Assembly (NCBI RefSeq): GCF_001269885.1
Contig: NZ_LHVH01000026.1
Coordinates: forward strand, 62,001-126,000
Direction of reading: 5' to 3'
From: Pseudomonas kilonensis
GTDB lineage: Bacteria; Pseudomonadota; Gammaproteobacteria; Pseudomonadales; Pseudomonadaceae
DNA: 64,000 bases
The notes under the pieces were generated by a model. It had not been told where the DNA came from. It did no database searches and was given only the letters and a program-made list of their open reading frames with translations. The position numbers were made by a program, and so were the translations under genes. The number at the start of each line of letters is the position of its first letter. Position 1 is the first letter of the stretch. Positions 42,601 through 50,488 of the stretch are shown piece after piece.

Positions 42601-42981
42601 ATGCCTCGTGGAAGCAAAGACAAATACACCGCCGAACAAAAGCGCAAGGCCGCACACATTGAAAAAAGCTACGAGAAAAAAGGTGTGTCCGAGAACGAAG
42701 CCGAGGCACGCGCCTGGGCGACCGTGAACAAGCAGTCCGGTGGCGGCGAACGCTCCGGTGGTTCAGGCCAGGAAAAGCCGGCGGCGGCCAAGAAAACCGA
42801 CCGCAAGGAATCGGCCCGCCGCGCCGCCAAGACCCGCGAAGGTCACCCGCGCACCAGCAAAGCCTCCCATGGAACCCAGACAGTGGACAGCCTGATGAAG
42901 GAGGCCCGGGCGAAAAACATTCCCGGGCGCTCGAGGATGCGTAAGCAGGAGTTGGTGGAGGCGTTGCGCAAGGCGGGGTGA
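42601..42981 (+). CDS. Small basic protein with DUF7218-like N-terminus and SAP/Rho-N-like tail
   Basis: This 126-aa, very basic protein begins with a segment (KDKYTAEQKRKAAHIEKSYE, then ENEAEARAWATVNKQSGGG) seen in small plasmid-stabilisation-annotated proteins. A disordered Lys/Gly/Ala linker follows. It ends in a SAP/Rho-N-like helix pair (VDSLMKEARAKNIPG, RSRMRKQELVEALRKAG). This make-up suggests DNA or RNA binding. GAGGAGGAAC lies before the ATG. The role is unproven; a stress-induced nucleoid protein is one possibility. Confidence 0.75.
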   Translation: MPRGSKDKYTAEQKRKAAHIEKSYEKKGVSENEAEARAWATVNKQSGGGERSGGSGQEKPAAAKKTDRKESARRAAKTREGHPRTSKASHGTQTVDSLMKEARAKNIPGRSRMRKQELVEALRKAG

Positions 42982-43301
42982 TTGTCGGCGTCTGGGTGGA
43001 CGCCTTCGCGAGCAGGCTCGCTCCCACAGGGGATCTGCGGTGTGCAGGGGGTCTGAGCCTCCCACATTGGATCTGCGCCGTGCCGAAGTTTCTGCGCCTG
43101 GCACGACACCTGTGGGAGCGGGCTTGCTCGCGAAAGCGGTGGGTCAGCGAAGGAGGTGTTGGATGTGCCGACGCCTTCGCGAGCAAGCCCGCTCCCACAC
43201 TGGCTCTGTGCCTGTGCCGGGGTTCTGCGCCCTGGCACAAAAACCTGTGGGAGCGAGCTTGCTCGCGATGGCGGTAGATCAGTCGCCAGTAATCCTGCCG
43301 T
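42982..43301. repeat. Cluster of REP elements between convergent genes
   Basis: The 320-bp gap is filled with REP units: a single unit at 43001-43028, a full inverted pair at 43110-43199 (arms starting TGTGGGAGCGGGCTTGCTCG and mirrored), and another single unit at 43246-43275. Short linkers repeat GGATCTGCG-like and GCGCCTGGCAC-like words. It separates the basic protein gene from the araH gene on the other strand. No gene is present. Confidence 0.88.
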
Positions 43302-44270
43302 CTAGCGTTGTTTCAAGCGGTCAATCACCACCGCCAGCAGCAGGATCGAGCCGCGGATGACGTATTGGTAGAAGGTGTCGATGTTCTTCAGGTTCATCGC
43401 GTTTTCGATGATCGCCAAAATCAGCACGCCGGCGATGACGTGGCGGATCATGCCGATACCACCGCTCAACGACACGCCACCCAGCACGCAAGCCGAGATC
43501 ACGGTCAGTTCGAAGCCTTGGCCGATCATCGGTTGGCCGGAGGTCATGCGCGATGCCAGGATCACCCCAGCCAGGGCGCCGATCACGCCATGCACGGCGA
43601 AGATGATGATCTTGGTGCGATCAACGTTCACCCCCGCCAACAACGCCGCTTCCTGGTTGCCACCGATGGCCATGGTGTTGCGCCCGTAGGTGGTGTAATT
43701 CAGCAGCCAACCGAAAAACAGGAAGCAGGCGATGGTGATCAGGATCGGCACCGGTACGCCGAACAATTGGCCATTGCCGAACACGAAGAACGATTCCTGC
43801 GACACACCCACCGCTTTGCCGTTGGCAAAGATGTAGGCCAGGCCGCGGACGATCTGCATCGTTGCCAGGGTGGTGATCAACGCGTTGACCCGCAGCTTGG
43901 CGATGACGATGCCGTTGATCAGGCCAACGATCAGCCCCATCACCAGCGCCGCGCTGACGCCGAGGAACACGCTGTTGGTGTCGCGCATCACCACCGCCGC
44001 GACGACGCCGGCACAGGCAATCACCGAACCGACCGACAGGTCGAAGTGCCCGGACGCCAGGCAATACAACATGGTGCAGGCCGCGATGCCGGTGGTGGAA
44101 ATCGCCAGGCCCAGGCCGCGCATATTCAACGGCGACAGGAAGTTGTCGATCATCAGGGTGCAGAGCACGAAGATGCCGACGGCCGCCAGCAGCATGACCC
44201 AGTCATCCAGGAAACGGCGCAGGTCCAGGGGTTTGCGTGCCGTTGGCAGTGCATTGTTTTGAATGGTCAT
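43302..44270 (-). CDS. araH: Sugar ABC transporter permease (AraH type)
   Basis: This is a 322-aa inner-membrane permease of the carbohydrate uptake CUT2 class with eight to ten helices. Marks are LDDWVMLLAAVGIFVLCTLM, SGHFDLSVGSVIACAGV, GLINGIVIAKLRVNALITTL and the cytoplasmic EAA-like region GGNQEAALLAGVNVDRTKI. It ends in a basic tail (VIDRLKQR). It lies 10 bp after araG and would carry L-arabinose or its stereochemical relative D-galactose. With the neighbouring dehydrogenase and lactonase, galactose is a good candidate. Confidence 0.9.
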   Translation of the reverse strand: MTIQNNALPTARKPLDLRRFLDDWVMLLAAVGIFVLCTLMIDNFLSPLNMRGLGLAISTTGIAACTMLYCLASGHFDLSVGSVIACAGVVAAVVMRDTNSVFLGVSAALVMGLIVGLINGIVIAKLRVNALITTLATMQIVRGLAYIFANGKAVGVSQESFFVFGNGQLFGVPVPILITIACFLFFGWLLNYTTYGRNTMAIGGNQEAALLAGVNVDRTKIIIFAVHGVIGALAGVILASRMTSGQPMIGQGFELTVISACVLGGVSLSGGIGMIRHVIAGVLILAIIENAMNLKNIDTFYQYVIRGSILLLAVVIDRLKQR

Positions 44271-44280
44271 GATTTACCTC

Positions 44281-45825
44281 TCAGTTCGCCGCGTCGGCAA
44301 CGCGTTGGCGCGGCAGCGCCAGTTGCAGCAGGTTGGATTCGTTGGCCTGGTCACGCGACAGCTCGCCGCGCATGGCCCCTTCGCAGAGCACCAGGATTCG
44401 GTCGGAAATGCCCATCACTTCCATCAGGTCGCTGGACACCACAATTACCGCGATGCCGTCGGCCGCCAGGTTGTGGATGATCTGGTAGATCTCCGCCTTG
44501 GCGCCGATGTCGATGCCGCGAGTGGGCTCGTCCAGCAGCAGGACTTTCATCGGCATCGACAGCCAGCGACCGAGAATCGCCTTCTGCTGGTTGCCGCCGG
44601 ACAGGTACATGATTTTCTGGCTGGCCGCCGGGGTCTTCACTTTCAGCGACTTGATCTGCTTGTCGGCATTGCCCCGCTCCCAGTCGCCACGCAACAGGCA
44701 GCCGAGCGTGGAATGAGACGAGCGCGCACTGATGTTGATGTTCTCGCCCACGCTGCCCAACGGAATGATGCCTTCCTTCTTGCGATCTTCCGGGCAGAGC
44801 AGCACGCCCGCGGCGATGGCATCCCTTGGTGAACGCAATTTCAGTTCCTTGCCGTGCAAGACGAGACTGCCCTCGCGCTGACGCTCCAGGCCACTGAGCA
44901 AGCGAAAAAGCTCGGTACGACCGGCGCCGACCAGCCCGAACAAGCCGAGGATCTCGCCCTTGTGCACCTGGAAACTCACTGGTTCGCGCAAGCCCGGCCC
45001 CAACAGGCCCTTCACTTGCAGCGCCACATCGCCGCGCTCCCGAGGACGGTAGTCATAGATGTCCTGGATATCGCGACCGACCATGCACGTGACGAGTTGA
45101 TCATGGGTCAACTCGCTCATGTTCTCGAAGGTCCGCACGTAACGACCGTCCTTGAACACCGTCACCGCGTTACAGATACGGAACACCTCCTCCATGCGGT
45201 GACTGACGTACAGCACCACTTTGCCCTCGTCCCGCAGGCGGGCGATGATCGCCATCAAACGGTCGATTTCACGGGCCGACAGGCTACTGGTGGGTTCGTC
45301 GAAAGCAATGACGTGGGCACCACGGGACAAGGCCTTGGCGATTTCCACCAATTGGCGCTGGCCGAGGGACAGGCGACCGACTTTTTCCTGCGGGTCGATT
45401 TCGTCGGCCAGGCCCTTGAGCAGCATCAGCGCCTGCTGGCGCAACACGCCACGATTGACCAGGCCGAAACGCGCCGGCAAATGGCCGAGAAACAGGTTTT
45501 CAGCGACGGTCATTTCCGGCACCAGGTGCAGCTCCTGGTGAATCACCGCCACACCGCTGGCGATGCTGTCGGCAGTGCCCTTGAACGCCATCGTCTGCTC
45601 GCCGATCTGCAAGTCGCCGCTGCTCGGGATGTAGGCACCGCCCAGAATCTTGAGCAGCGTGGACTTGCCGGCGCCGTTTTCACCCATCAAGGCATGGACC
45701 TGCCCCGGATGGGCAACGAAACTGATATTGGCCAGCGCCTGCACGCCGGGAAAGGACTTGCCGATCCCGTTGAATCGCAAGCTGCCGCCGATGTTGTGTT
45801 GCCGTGTCGCTGTTTGCGCTTGCAT
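44281..45825 (-). CDS. araG: Sugar ABC transporter ATP-binding protein (AraG type)
   Basis: This 514-aa tandem ATPase energises sugar import. The first domain has the Walker A GENGAGKST near residue 45, the signature LSLGQRQLVEIAKAL and the Walker B VIAFDEPTSSL. The second has the degenerate Walker A GLVGAGRTE and the signature LSGGNQQKAILGRWL with VLLLDEPTRGID. Domain asymmetry like this is typical of CUT2 systems. The start at 45825 (MQAQTATR) has GAGGTGGTT upstream. It lies 75 bp after araF and 10 bp before araH. Confidence 0.93.
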   Translation of the reverse strand: MQAQTATRQHNIGGSLRFNGIGKSFPGVQALANISFVAHPGQVHALMGENGAGKSTLLKILGGAYIPSSGDLQIGEQTMAFKGTADSIASGVAVIHQELHLVPEMTVAENLFLGHLPARFGLVNRGVLRQQALMLLKGLADEIDPQEKVGRLSLGQRQLVEIAKALSRGAHVIAFDEPTSSLSAREIDRLMAIIARLRDEGKVVLYVSHRMEEVFRICNAVTVFKDGRYVRTFENMSELTHDQLVTCMVGRDIQDIYDYRPRERGDVALQVKGLLGPGLREPVSFQVHKGEILGLFGLVGAGRTELFRLLSGLERQREGSLVLHGKELKLRSPRDAIAAGVLLCPEDRKKEGIIPLGSVGENINISARSSHSTLGCLLRGDWERGNADKQIKSLKVKTPAASQKIMYLSGGNQQKAILGRWLSMPMKVLLLDEPTRGIDIGAKAEIYQIIHNLAADGIAVIVVSSDLMEVMGISDRILVLCEGAMRGELSRDQANESNLLQLALPRQRVADAAN

Positions 45826-45900
45826 AACCACCTCGAACTTACAGAGATCAAGCGACCCCGCCACTCAAGTGACCAGGGCCGCTTTTGAATCAACCGGCCG

Positions 45901-46905
45901 TCAGTTCCACAGGCCGATCTTTTCCAGCTCTTGCTTGAAGTTCTCCCGGGTGATCAGCGTCACCTCGTCCATGGCGGTGTACTTCGGCGGCTCCTTGCCG
46001 GTGGTGATCCACTCGTACATCATCGCGGCGGTGTTGTAGCCTTCGAGGTGCGGGCTAGGCAGCATCGAACCGAAGAAGCCGCTGTTGGGTTTTTTCAACT
46101 CACCGATGGCGTCAGTGCCGTTGATGCCGATGCCGATCACATTGGCCGCCTTGAACCCGGCGGCTTCGGTGGCGCGCACGCCGCCCAGCACGGTGTTGTC
46201 ATTCATGCCACCGATGATCAGGTTTTTCGCGGCGCTTGGCAGTTTCACCAGGGCCGAGTTAGTGGAGTCCATGCTGCCGGGTACGTCGAGGGTTTTCAGG
46301 GCGGCTGTAAGGATGTGATCTTTCGGCATACCGGCATCTTCAAGAGACTTTATCGAACCGTCGGTGCGCTTCTTGCCAGTGTCCAATTCGTTGTAGGTGT
46401 TGATCACCGCGTAGGTGTCCTTCCAATCCCAGCCGCGTTTTTTCGCTTCAGCGGCCATGGCGGCGCCCTGCTTCTGGCCCACCTCGAACGCGGCCATGCC
46501 CAGGTACGGCACGTCTTCCATGAACTTGCCGCTGGCGTCGACGAAACGGTCGTCCACGGCAATCACCTTGAGATCGTTGAGCTTGGCCTTGGCCATGATG
46601 GCCGGGCCGAGGGACACGTCCGGCGGGCAGATCACGAAGCCCTTGGCCCCGTTGGCGGCCAGGCTGTCGATGGCCGAGAGGGTTTTCTCGCCGTCGGGCA
46701 CGGCGATCTTGATCAACTGGAAGCCTTTATCCTTGGCCGCCTTCTCGGCAAACGCCCATTCGGTCTGGAACCAAGGCTCCTCGGCCTGCTTGACCAGGAA
46801 ACCAATTTTTACCGCATCGGCCGCCAGCAAGTGACTGCTGAGACTGACCGCGGTAACCGCCAGGGCGGCGCGACACAGGGAACGGATCCCACGACGATGT
46901 TTCAT
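45901..46905 (-). CDS. araF: Periplasmic sugar-binding protein (AraF type)
   Basis: This 334-aa protein has a signal peptide (RSLCRAALAVTAVSLSSHLL, cleavage before ADAVK) and a type I periplasmic-binding fold: KIGFLVKQAEEPWFQTEWAF, VPDGEKTLSAIDSLAANGAK, AVDDRFVDASGKFMEDVPYL, IGGMNDNTVLGGVRATEA. The Lys/Glu/Arg/Asn residues match the arabinose-binding protein. AAGGAGTCAACT precedes the ATG at 46905. Arabinose-binding proteins also bind D-galactose tightly, which suits the surrounding galactose enzymes. An operator-like motif lies upstream at 47024-47041. Confidence 0.92.
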   Translation of the reverse strand: MKHRRGIRSLCRAALAVTAVSLSSHLLAADAVKIGFLVKQAEEPWFQTEWAFAEKAAKDKGFQLIKIAVPDGEKTLSAIDSLAANGAKGFVICPPDVSLGPAIMAKAKLNDLKVIAVDDRFVDASGKFMEDVPYLGMAAFEVGQKQGAAMAAEAKKRGWDWKDTYAVINTYNELDTGKKRTDGSIKSLEDAGMPKDHILTAALKTLDVPGSMDSTNSALVKLPSAAKNLIIGGMNDNTVLGGVRATEAAGFKAANVIGIGINGTDAIGELKKPNSGFFGSMLPSPHLEGYNTAAMMYEWITTGKEPPKYTAMDEVTLITRENFKQELEKIGLWN

Positions 46906-47023
46906 AGTTGACTCCTTGTTTTTTTTATTGAAAGCCAAACGTCCAGGGTTCTGCTCCACCGTCGGTGGAAATGCGCAGGCTGGGCGGTTACATCAAGTTG
47001 CTACACAGCATAGGCCTGAATAG

Positions 47024-47041
47024 TCATATCGTATGATGATT
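47024..47041 (-). promoter_or_regulatory. Motif shared with the gntR promoter, upstream of araF
   Basis: Read leftward this is AATCATCATACGATATGA. The first 14 bases differ by one from AATCATCATATGAT at 49793-49806, in front of the GntR gene. It lies about 120 bp upstream of the araF start, in the gap after the dehydrogenase gene. A shared GntR site is inferred. Confidence 0.55.
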
Positions 47042-47080
47042 GAATTACAGGCGAAGTTTCCCACTGCAATCCAAGAATAT

Positions 47081-47899
47081 TCAGTCGTGGTACATGACCG
47101 AACGTCCCCCATCGATGGTGATACATGAGGCATTGATAAACGGTGCTTCGTCACTGGCCAGGAACACGGCCGTCATTGCCACTTCAATCGGTTGCCCGAC
47201 GCGCCGTGGCGGGTGCAGATCCAGCGCACGCTGGCGTTCGGCATGGGGATCGGCAAAGCCGTTCCAGTAGTCGACGTTCAGTTGGGTTTCGATATAACCC
47301 GGGGCGATGGCGTTGACGCGTACCCCTTTTGGCGCGTATTCGATGCCCAGGGCGCGAGTCAGGCCGAGCAGGCCATGCTTGGCCACCGGGTAAGGGAAAC
47401 AGCCGGGAATGATGTGGGACGAATGGACCGAGGCAATGTTGATAATGCTGCCCACGCCCTGCTCGATCATCTGTGGCAACACGGCCTTGCAACCGTACCA
47501 GGCGCCGTCCAGATCGATGGCGAAGCAGCGACGCCAGTCCTCCTCGGTCATTTCCAGCGGGTCACGGAAGACATTGACGCCAGCGCAGTTGACCAACACA
47601 TCGATACGACCGTGCAGCTCGACCGCGCGCCGGGCCATGGCCTGCAAGTCCTGCTGCTTCGACACATCGGCCTGCAGCGCTTGCACATCGGCCCCGCGTT
47701 CACGCCAATGGGCGGCCACCGCCTCAACCTTCTGCGCCTGGATATCACTGATCACCAACCGGGCCTGTTGCGACGCGAACGCCGCGACGATGGCCTCGCC
47801 AATGCCCTGGGCGGCACCGGTCAACAGCACGACCTTGTCTTTCAGGCGCTCGCCCTTCGGTGGCTCCGGCACGGGGGGCAAGACCAAGGGCTCAGCCAT
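47081..47899 (-). CDS. SDR family aldose (galactose/arabinose) 1-dehydrogenase
   Basis: This 272-aa SDR is predicted to oxidise D-galactose (and likely L-arabinose) at C1 to the lactone. The cofactor motif TGAAQGIGEAI is near residue 28, NCAGVN near 107, and the catalytic set is in IASVHSSHIIPGCFPYPVAK (Ser, Tyr, Lys near 155-172). The end INASCITIDGGRSVMYHD is typical of the tetrameric SDRs. AGGAGGCTTGAACC precedes the ATG. Its context of sugar importer downstream and SMP-30 lactonase upstream, plus a control region copied from dgoK, supports the galactose assignment. Confidence 0.85.
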   Translation of the reverse strand: MAEPLVLPPVPEPPKGERLKDKVVLLTGAAQGIGEAIVAAFASQQARLVISDIQAQKVEAVAAHWRERGADVQALQADVSKQQDLQAMARRAVELHGRIDVLVNCAGVNVFRDPLEMTEEDWRRCFAIDLDGAWYGCKAVLPQMIEQGVGSIINIASVHSSHIIPGCFPYPVAKHGLLGLTRALGIEYAPKGVRVNAIAPGYIETQLNVDYWNGFADPHAERQRALDLHPPRRVGQPIEVAMTAVFLASDEAPFINASCITIDGGRSVMYHD

Positions 47900-48023
47900 G
47901 GTTCAAGCCTCCTGCGCGCGGGCACGAGAAAAACCGGGCATCCACGGATGACCGGCGCAAAGGCGCTTGAAAGAACAGTGGCCGGCGTACGCCGCCGGGG
48001 CGTACGGGGAAAGATCGTTGCAT
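47892..48023 (-). other. 43-codon upstream reading frame overlapping the dehydrogenase start
   Basis: An ATG with ACAGGTGAAG in front opens a 43-codon frame (MQRSFPVRP...) that ends with TGA eight bases into the dehydrogenase gene. The ribosome-binding site and ATGCA context are homologous to the dgoK start, so this frame may be a by-product of the duplicated control block. Its product is probably not functional, but ribosomes could couple onto the dehydrogenase gene. Confidence 0.25.
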
Positions 48024-48135
48024 CACTTCACCTGTTTTGTTTTTTTAGTGTGAGTGCGTATTGCCGATGGAGCCGACTATAAACCCGGCCGCCAAATAAT
48101 CTCAATATATATATTTACATCCCATATTTTGGGAT
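48015..48135 (-). promoter_or_regulatory. Sugar dehydrogenase promoter/operator, copy 2 of the duplicated control block
   Basis: Read leftward: TCCCAAAATATGGGA (about 48120-48134), AT-rich link, -35 TTGAGA, 18-bp spacer, -10 TATAGT, CACTCAC, A-run and ACAGGTGAAG. All parts match the dgoK upstream block in order and spacing, apart from an insertion of about 10 bp after the -10. The same regulator is expected at both. Confidence 0.75.
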
Positions 48136-49011
48136 TCAGCCTGCAAACCTTGTACACGCCACGCCAGGCACGTCGACACGCATCGACAGCACGGCACCGT
48201 CCAGCGGATGACCCAATGGGCTCGCCGCGCTGGTGATGTACAACGTCTTGAGGTCTTCGCCGCCGAACACACAACTGGTCGGGCGGCTGACGGGCAGTTC
48301 GATCACCCGATCGACCTGCCCGTCCGGATTCAGCCGCAACAAGCAACTGCCGTCCCAGCGGGCGTTCCAGATATAGCCCCGGGCATCCATCGCCGAACCA
48401 TCCGGGCCGCCACGGGGATGGGGGCCGAACCAGACTTCGGCAGGCGCCAGGTTGCCTTCCGGGTAGATAAAGTGCCGATACAACGTGCCATCCAGGCTGT
48501 CGCCGAAATACACCGTGGTGCCGTCGGGGCTCCAGAGCAACGTGTTCGGAATACCCAGCCCGCGCAACAAGGGCATGACCCGGCCATCACCGGCGACGCG
48601 AAACAGTCCGCCGGAGCGCCGCTCGATGGGCAAGTCCTCGCCTTCGTCACCGATGTTGTTCTGCATGGTGCCGAGCCAGAGTTGACCCTGGGCGTCGCAA
48701 CGGGCCTCGTTGGGACGATTGCCTGGCTGGGGATCGGCCATGCACAGCAGCGTCAGGCGCGGTTCCAGGCCCGGAGAATCGAGATCAAGGCGGTAGACCC
48801 CACTGCTCAGGGTCACCAAGGCGTCGCCACTCTGGGTCGGAATGAAAGCGGACACATGCTCGGGCATCTGCCAGATCTGTACGTTGGCGCCAATCAACCG
48901 CAGTGCCTGCTTGCCGGCGATATCGACCCAATACAACGCCTGGGTCGGCTCGTCCCAGAAGGGCCCCTCGCCCAACTTCGCCCGGTGTTCCGTCACAGCC
49001 GTCCACTTCAT
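48136..49011 (-). CDS. SMP-30/gluconolactonase family lactonase
   Basis: This 291-aa six-bladed beta-propeller lactonase would open galactono- or arabinono-lactone to the acid. Metal-site regions are LGEGPFWDEPTQALYWVDI (first Glu near residue 14), NRPNEARCDAQGQLWLGTM (Asn and Asp near 100), NTLLWSPDG and GGPDGSAMDARGYIWNARW (Asn/Asp near 145-200). The start overlaps the stop of the GntR gene (ATGA), so the two are translationally coupled. It links the dehydrogenase product to galactonate, the substrate of DgoD. Confidence 0.92.
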   Translation of the reverse strand: MKWTAVTEHRAKLGEGPFWDEPTQALYWVDIAGKQALRLIGANVQIWQMPEHVSAFIPTQSGDALVTLSSGVYRLDLDSPGLEPRLTLLCMADPQPGNRPNEARCDAQGQLWLGTMQNNIGDEGEDLPIERRSGGLFRVAGDGRVMPLLRGLGIPNTLLWSPDGTTVYFGDSLDGTLYRHFIYPEGNLAPAEVWFGPHPRGGPDGSAMDARGYIWNARWDGSCLLRLNPDGQVDRVIELPVSRPTSCVFGGEDLKTLYITSAASPLGHPLDGAVLSMRVDVPGVACTRFAG

Positions 49012-49754
49012 TGAAATCTCCCGTTCCCGGCTTGCCCGGCAGCGTCTGTTCGACCGGCCATGACATTGGGGTAAAAGCGTTTGATGGCCAGGTCAGCGTT
49101 ATCGATCAGGGTCATGCAGGCCCAGACGCCCCGCGCCGCGTCACGGGCGGCGATGGCGTCGGCGATGTCCTTGTGGATGGGCAAGGTGCGGCGCAGCTCA
49201 TCCGGGTCGGCCGCCGATACTTCGAACGACACCGCCAGCAGCGCCCCCAGGGCCGGAACCATTTGCTCGATGAACTGATTATGGCTGGCAGCGAGGATGC
49301 ACTCATGGAAAAACTGGTCGGCACGGTTGTAATCGGCGCCGCTGTCCACAGCTCGCTCCAGCGCATGGTAGGCCAGGCGAATCGCCTGCACCTGATCGGC
49401 CGTGGCCCGCTCGCAGGCCCAGCGCACCGCCATCGGCTCGATGGTGCGACGCAGGTCCAGCAAGTCGTCGACAAAGTTTTCCGGCAGGCCGCTGCGTGAC
49501 AGCCAGCCCACCACTTGAGGGTCGAACAGGTTCCAGCGCCGCACCGGCAACACCCGCGTGCCGACTTTCGGCCCGACTTCCAGCATGCCTTTGGCCACCA
49601 GGGTCTTGATCGCCTCGCGAATCACCGTGCGACTGACGCCCAGTTGCTCGCCCAAGTCCGCTTCGACCTTGATGGTTTGCCCAGGCTTGACCTGGCCGGC
49701 GGCTATCCAGCCCCCCAGCCAATCGACGGTCGATGCATGAAAACTGCTGGACAT
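49008..49754 (-). CDS. FadR/GntR family transcriptional regulator (FCD domain)
   Basis: This is a 248-aa repressor-type regulator. The N-terminal winged HTH includes VEADLGEQLGVSRTVIREAI near residues 30-50. The C-terminal FCD helical domain carries metal/effector His and Asp residues (ADQFFHECILAASHNQFI). The start at 49754 (MSSSFHASTV) is preferred over an upstream frame extension. It is first in an operon with the lactonase. A motif in its own promoter (49793-49807) recurs upstream of araF, so autoregulation plus control of sugar uptake is likely. DgoR of E. coli is in the same family. Confidence 0.9.
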   Translation of the reverse strand: MSSSFHASTVDWLGGWIAAGQVKPGQTIKVEADLGEQLGVSRTVIREAIKTLVAKGMLEVGPKVGTRVLPVRRWNLFDPQVVGWLSRSGLPENFVDDLLDLRRTIEPMAVRWACERATADQVQAIRLAYHALERAVDSGADYNRADQFFHECILAASHNQFIEQMVPALGALLAVSFEVSAADPDELRRTLPIHKDIADAIAARDAARGVWACMTLIDNADLAIKRFYPNVMAGRTDAAGQAGNGRFQ

Positions 49755-49792
49755 GAAAACCCCGCGGGCCACTCTTATTGGAGACCCACGCT

Positions 49793-49807
49793 AATCATCA
49801 TATGATT
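49793..49807. promoter_or_regulatory. Candidate GntR operator upstream of its own gene
   Basis: AATCATCATATGATT contains the dyad ATCATATGAT and lies about 40 bp upstream of the GntR start. A near copy is at 47024-47041 in front of araF. Confidence 0.55.
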
Positions 49808-49833
49808 GGGTGTCAATTTGAATTTTGCATACC

Positions 49834-49862
49834 CCTGTGGGAGCGAGCTTGCTCGCGATAGC
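49834..49862 (+). repeat. Single REP unit
   Basis: CTGTGGGAGCGAGCTTGCTC (start) is one arm of the common REP family, lying between the gntR promoter and the end of the DUF1285 gene. Confidence 0.75.
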
Positions 49863-49912
49863 AGTCGTCCAGCCGACACAGATGTTGGGTCAACCATCAC
49901 TCCCGCAAGGGG

Positions 49913-50473
49913 TCAGGGCTCCAGGCCGATAGGGAAAAACTCGCCGCCGCTCCACACGCCCAACCAGCGCTGTCCGTCGATCTCGCGGCTGACCGCCAGC
50001 TCCACCAGTTGGTAGAACACATTACGATGGATCAGTGCTTCGAGATTGCTGCGCACATGCACGTAGGGCGCGGGTTCCTGGGTCTGGGGATCGATCACCA
50101 CCCGCAGCGGATGCTCGGCACCGGCCTCAGTGGTTTCCTCGACATTGGTGGTGAAGCGCAACAACTGCCCTTCCCCCTGCCCTTCGACCTCAAGGGTCAC
50201 GGCCACGAACGGCGCGTCATCGACCTTGATGCCGACTTTTTCCACAGGGGTAATCAGGAAGTAATCATCGCCGTCGCGGCGGATGATGGTGGAGAACAGC
50301 TTGACCATCGGCTTGCGCCCGATGGGCGTGCCCAGGTAATACCAGGTGCCGTCCCGGGCGATGCGCATGTCGATGTCGCCGCAGAAGTCGGGGTTCCACA
50401 AGTGGACCGGCGGCAGGCCTTTGGTCTTGGGGATCTGCCCCAGCAAGTCATTGGCTTTTTGCGGTCCGCTCAT
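49913..50473 (-). CDS. DUF1285 domain protein
   Basis: This is a 186-aa cytoplasmic protein of the DUF1285 family, recognised by VHLWNPDFCGDIDMRIARDG near the start, GTPIGRKPMVKLFSTIIRRD, DDYFLITPVEKVGIKVDDAP and the end EIDGQRWLGVWSGGEFFPIG. Known structures show two small beta domains with no assigned activity. GAGTCACC-type spacing before the ATG is acceptable. It follows the DUF4823 lipoprotein gene by 15 bp and may be cotranscribed. The function is unknown. Confidence 0.87.
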   Translation of the reverse strand: MSGPQKANDLLGQIPKTKGLPPVHLWNPDFCGDIDMRIARDGTWYYLGTPIGRKPMVKLFSTIIRRDGDDYFLITPVEKVGIKVDDAPFVAVTLEVEGQGEGQLLRFTTNVEETTEAGAEHPLRVVIDPQTQEPAPYVHVRSNLEALIHRNVFYQLVELAVSREIDGQRWLGVWSGGEFFPIGLEP

Positions 50474-50488
50474 GGTGACTCCTTACAT

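Noticed and set aside
42982..43301. Repeated palindromes that might suggest a CRISPR array
   Set aside because: The units are REP elements of variable spacing in alternating orientation, not identical repeats with uniform spacers, and no cas gene is nearby.
43302..46905. A dedicated L-arabinose catabolic operon
   Set aside because: Uptake genes match the AraFGH family, but no arabinonate dehydratase, keto-deoxy-arabonate dehydratase or semialdehyde dehydrogenase is present in the window.
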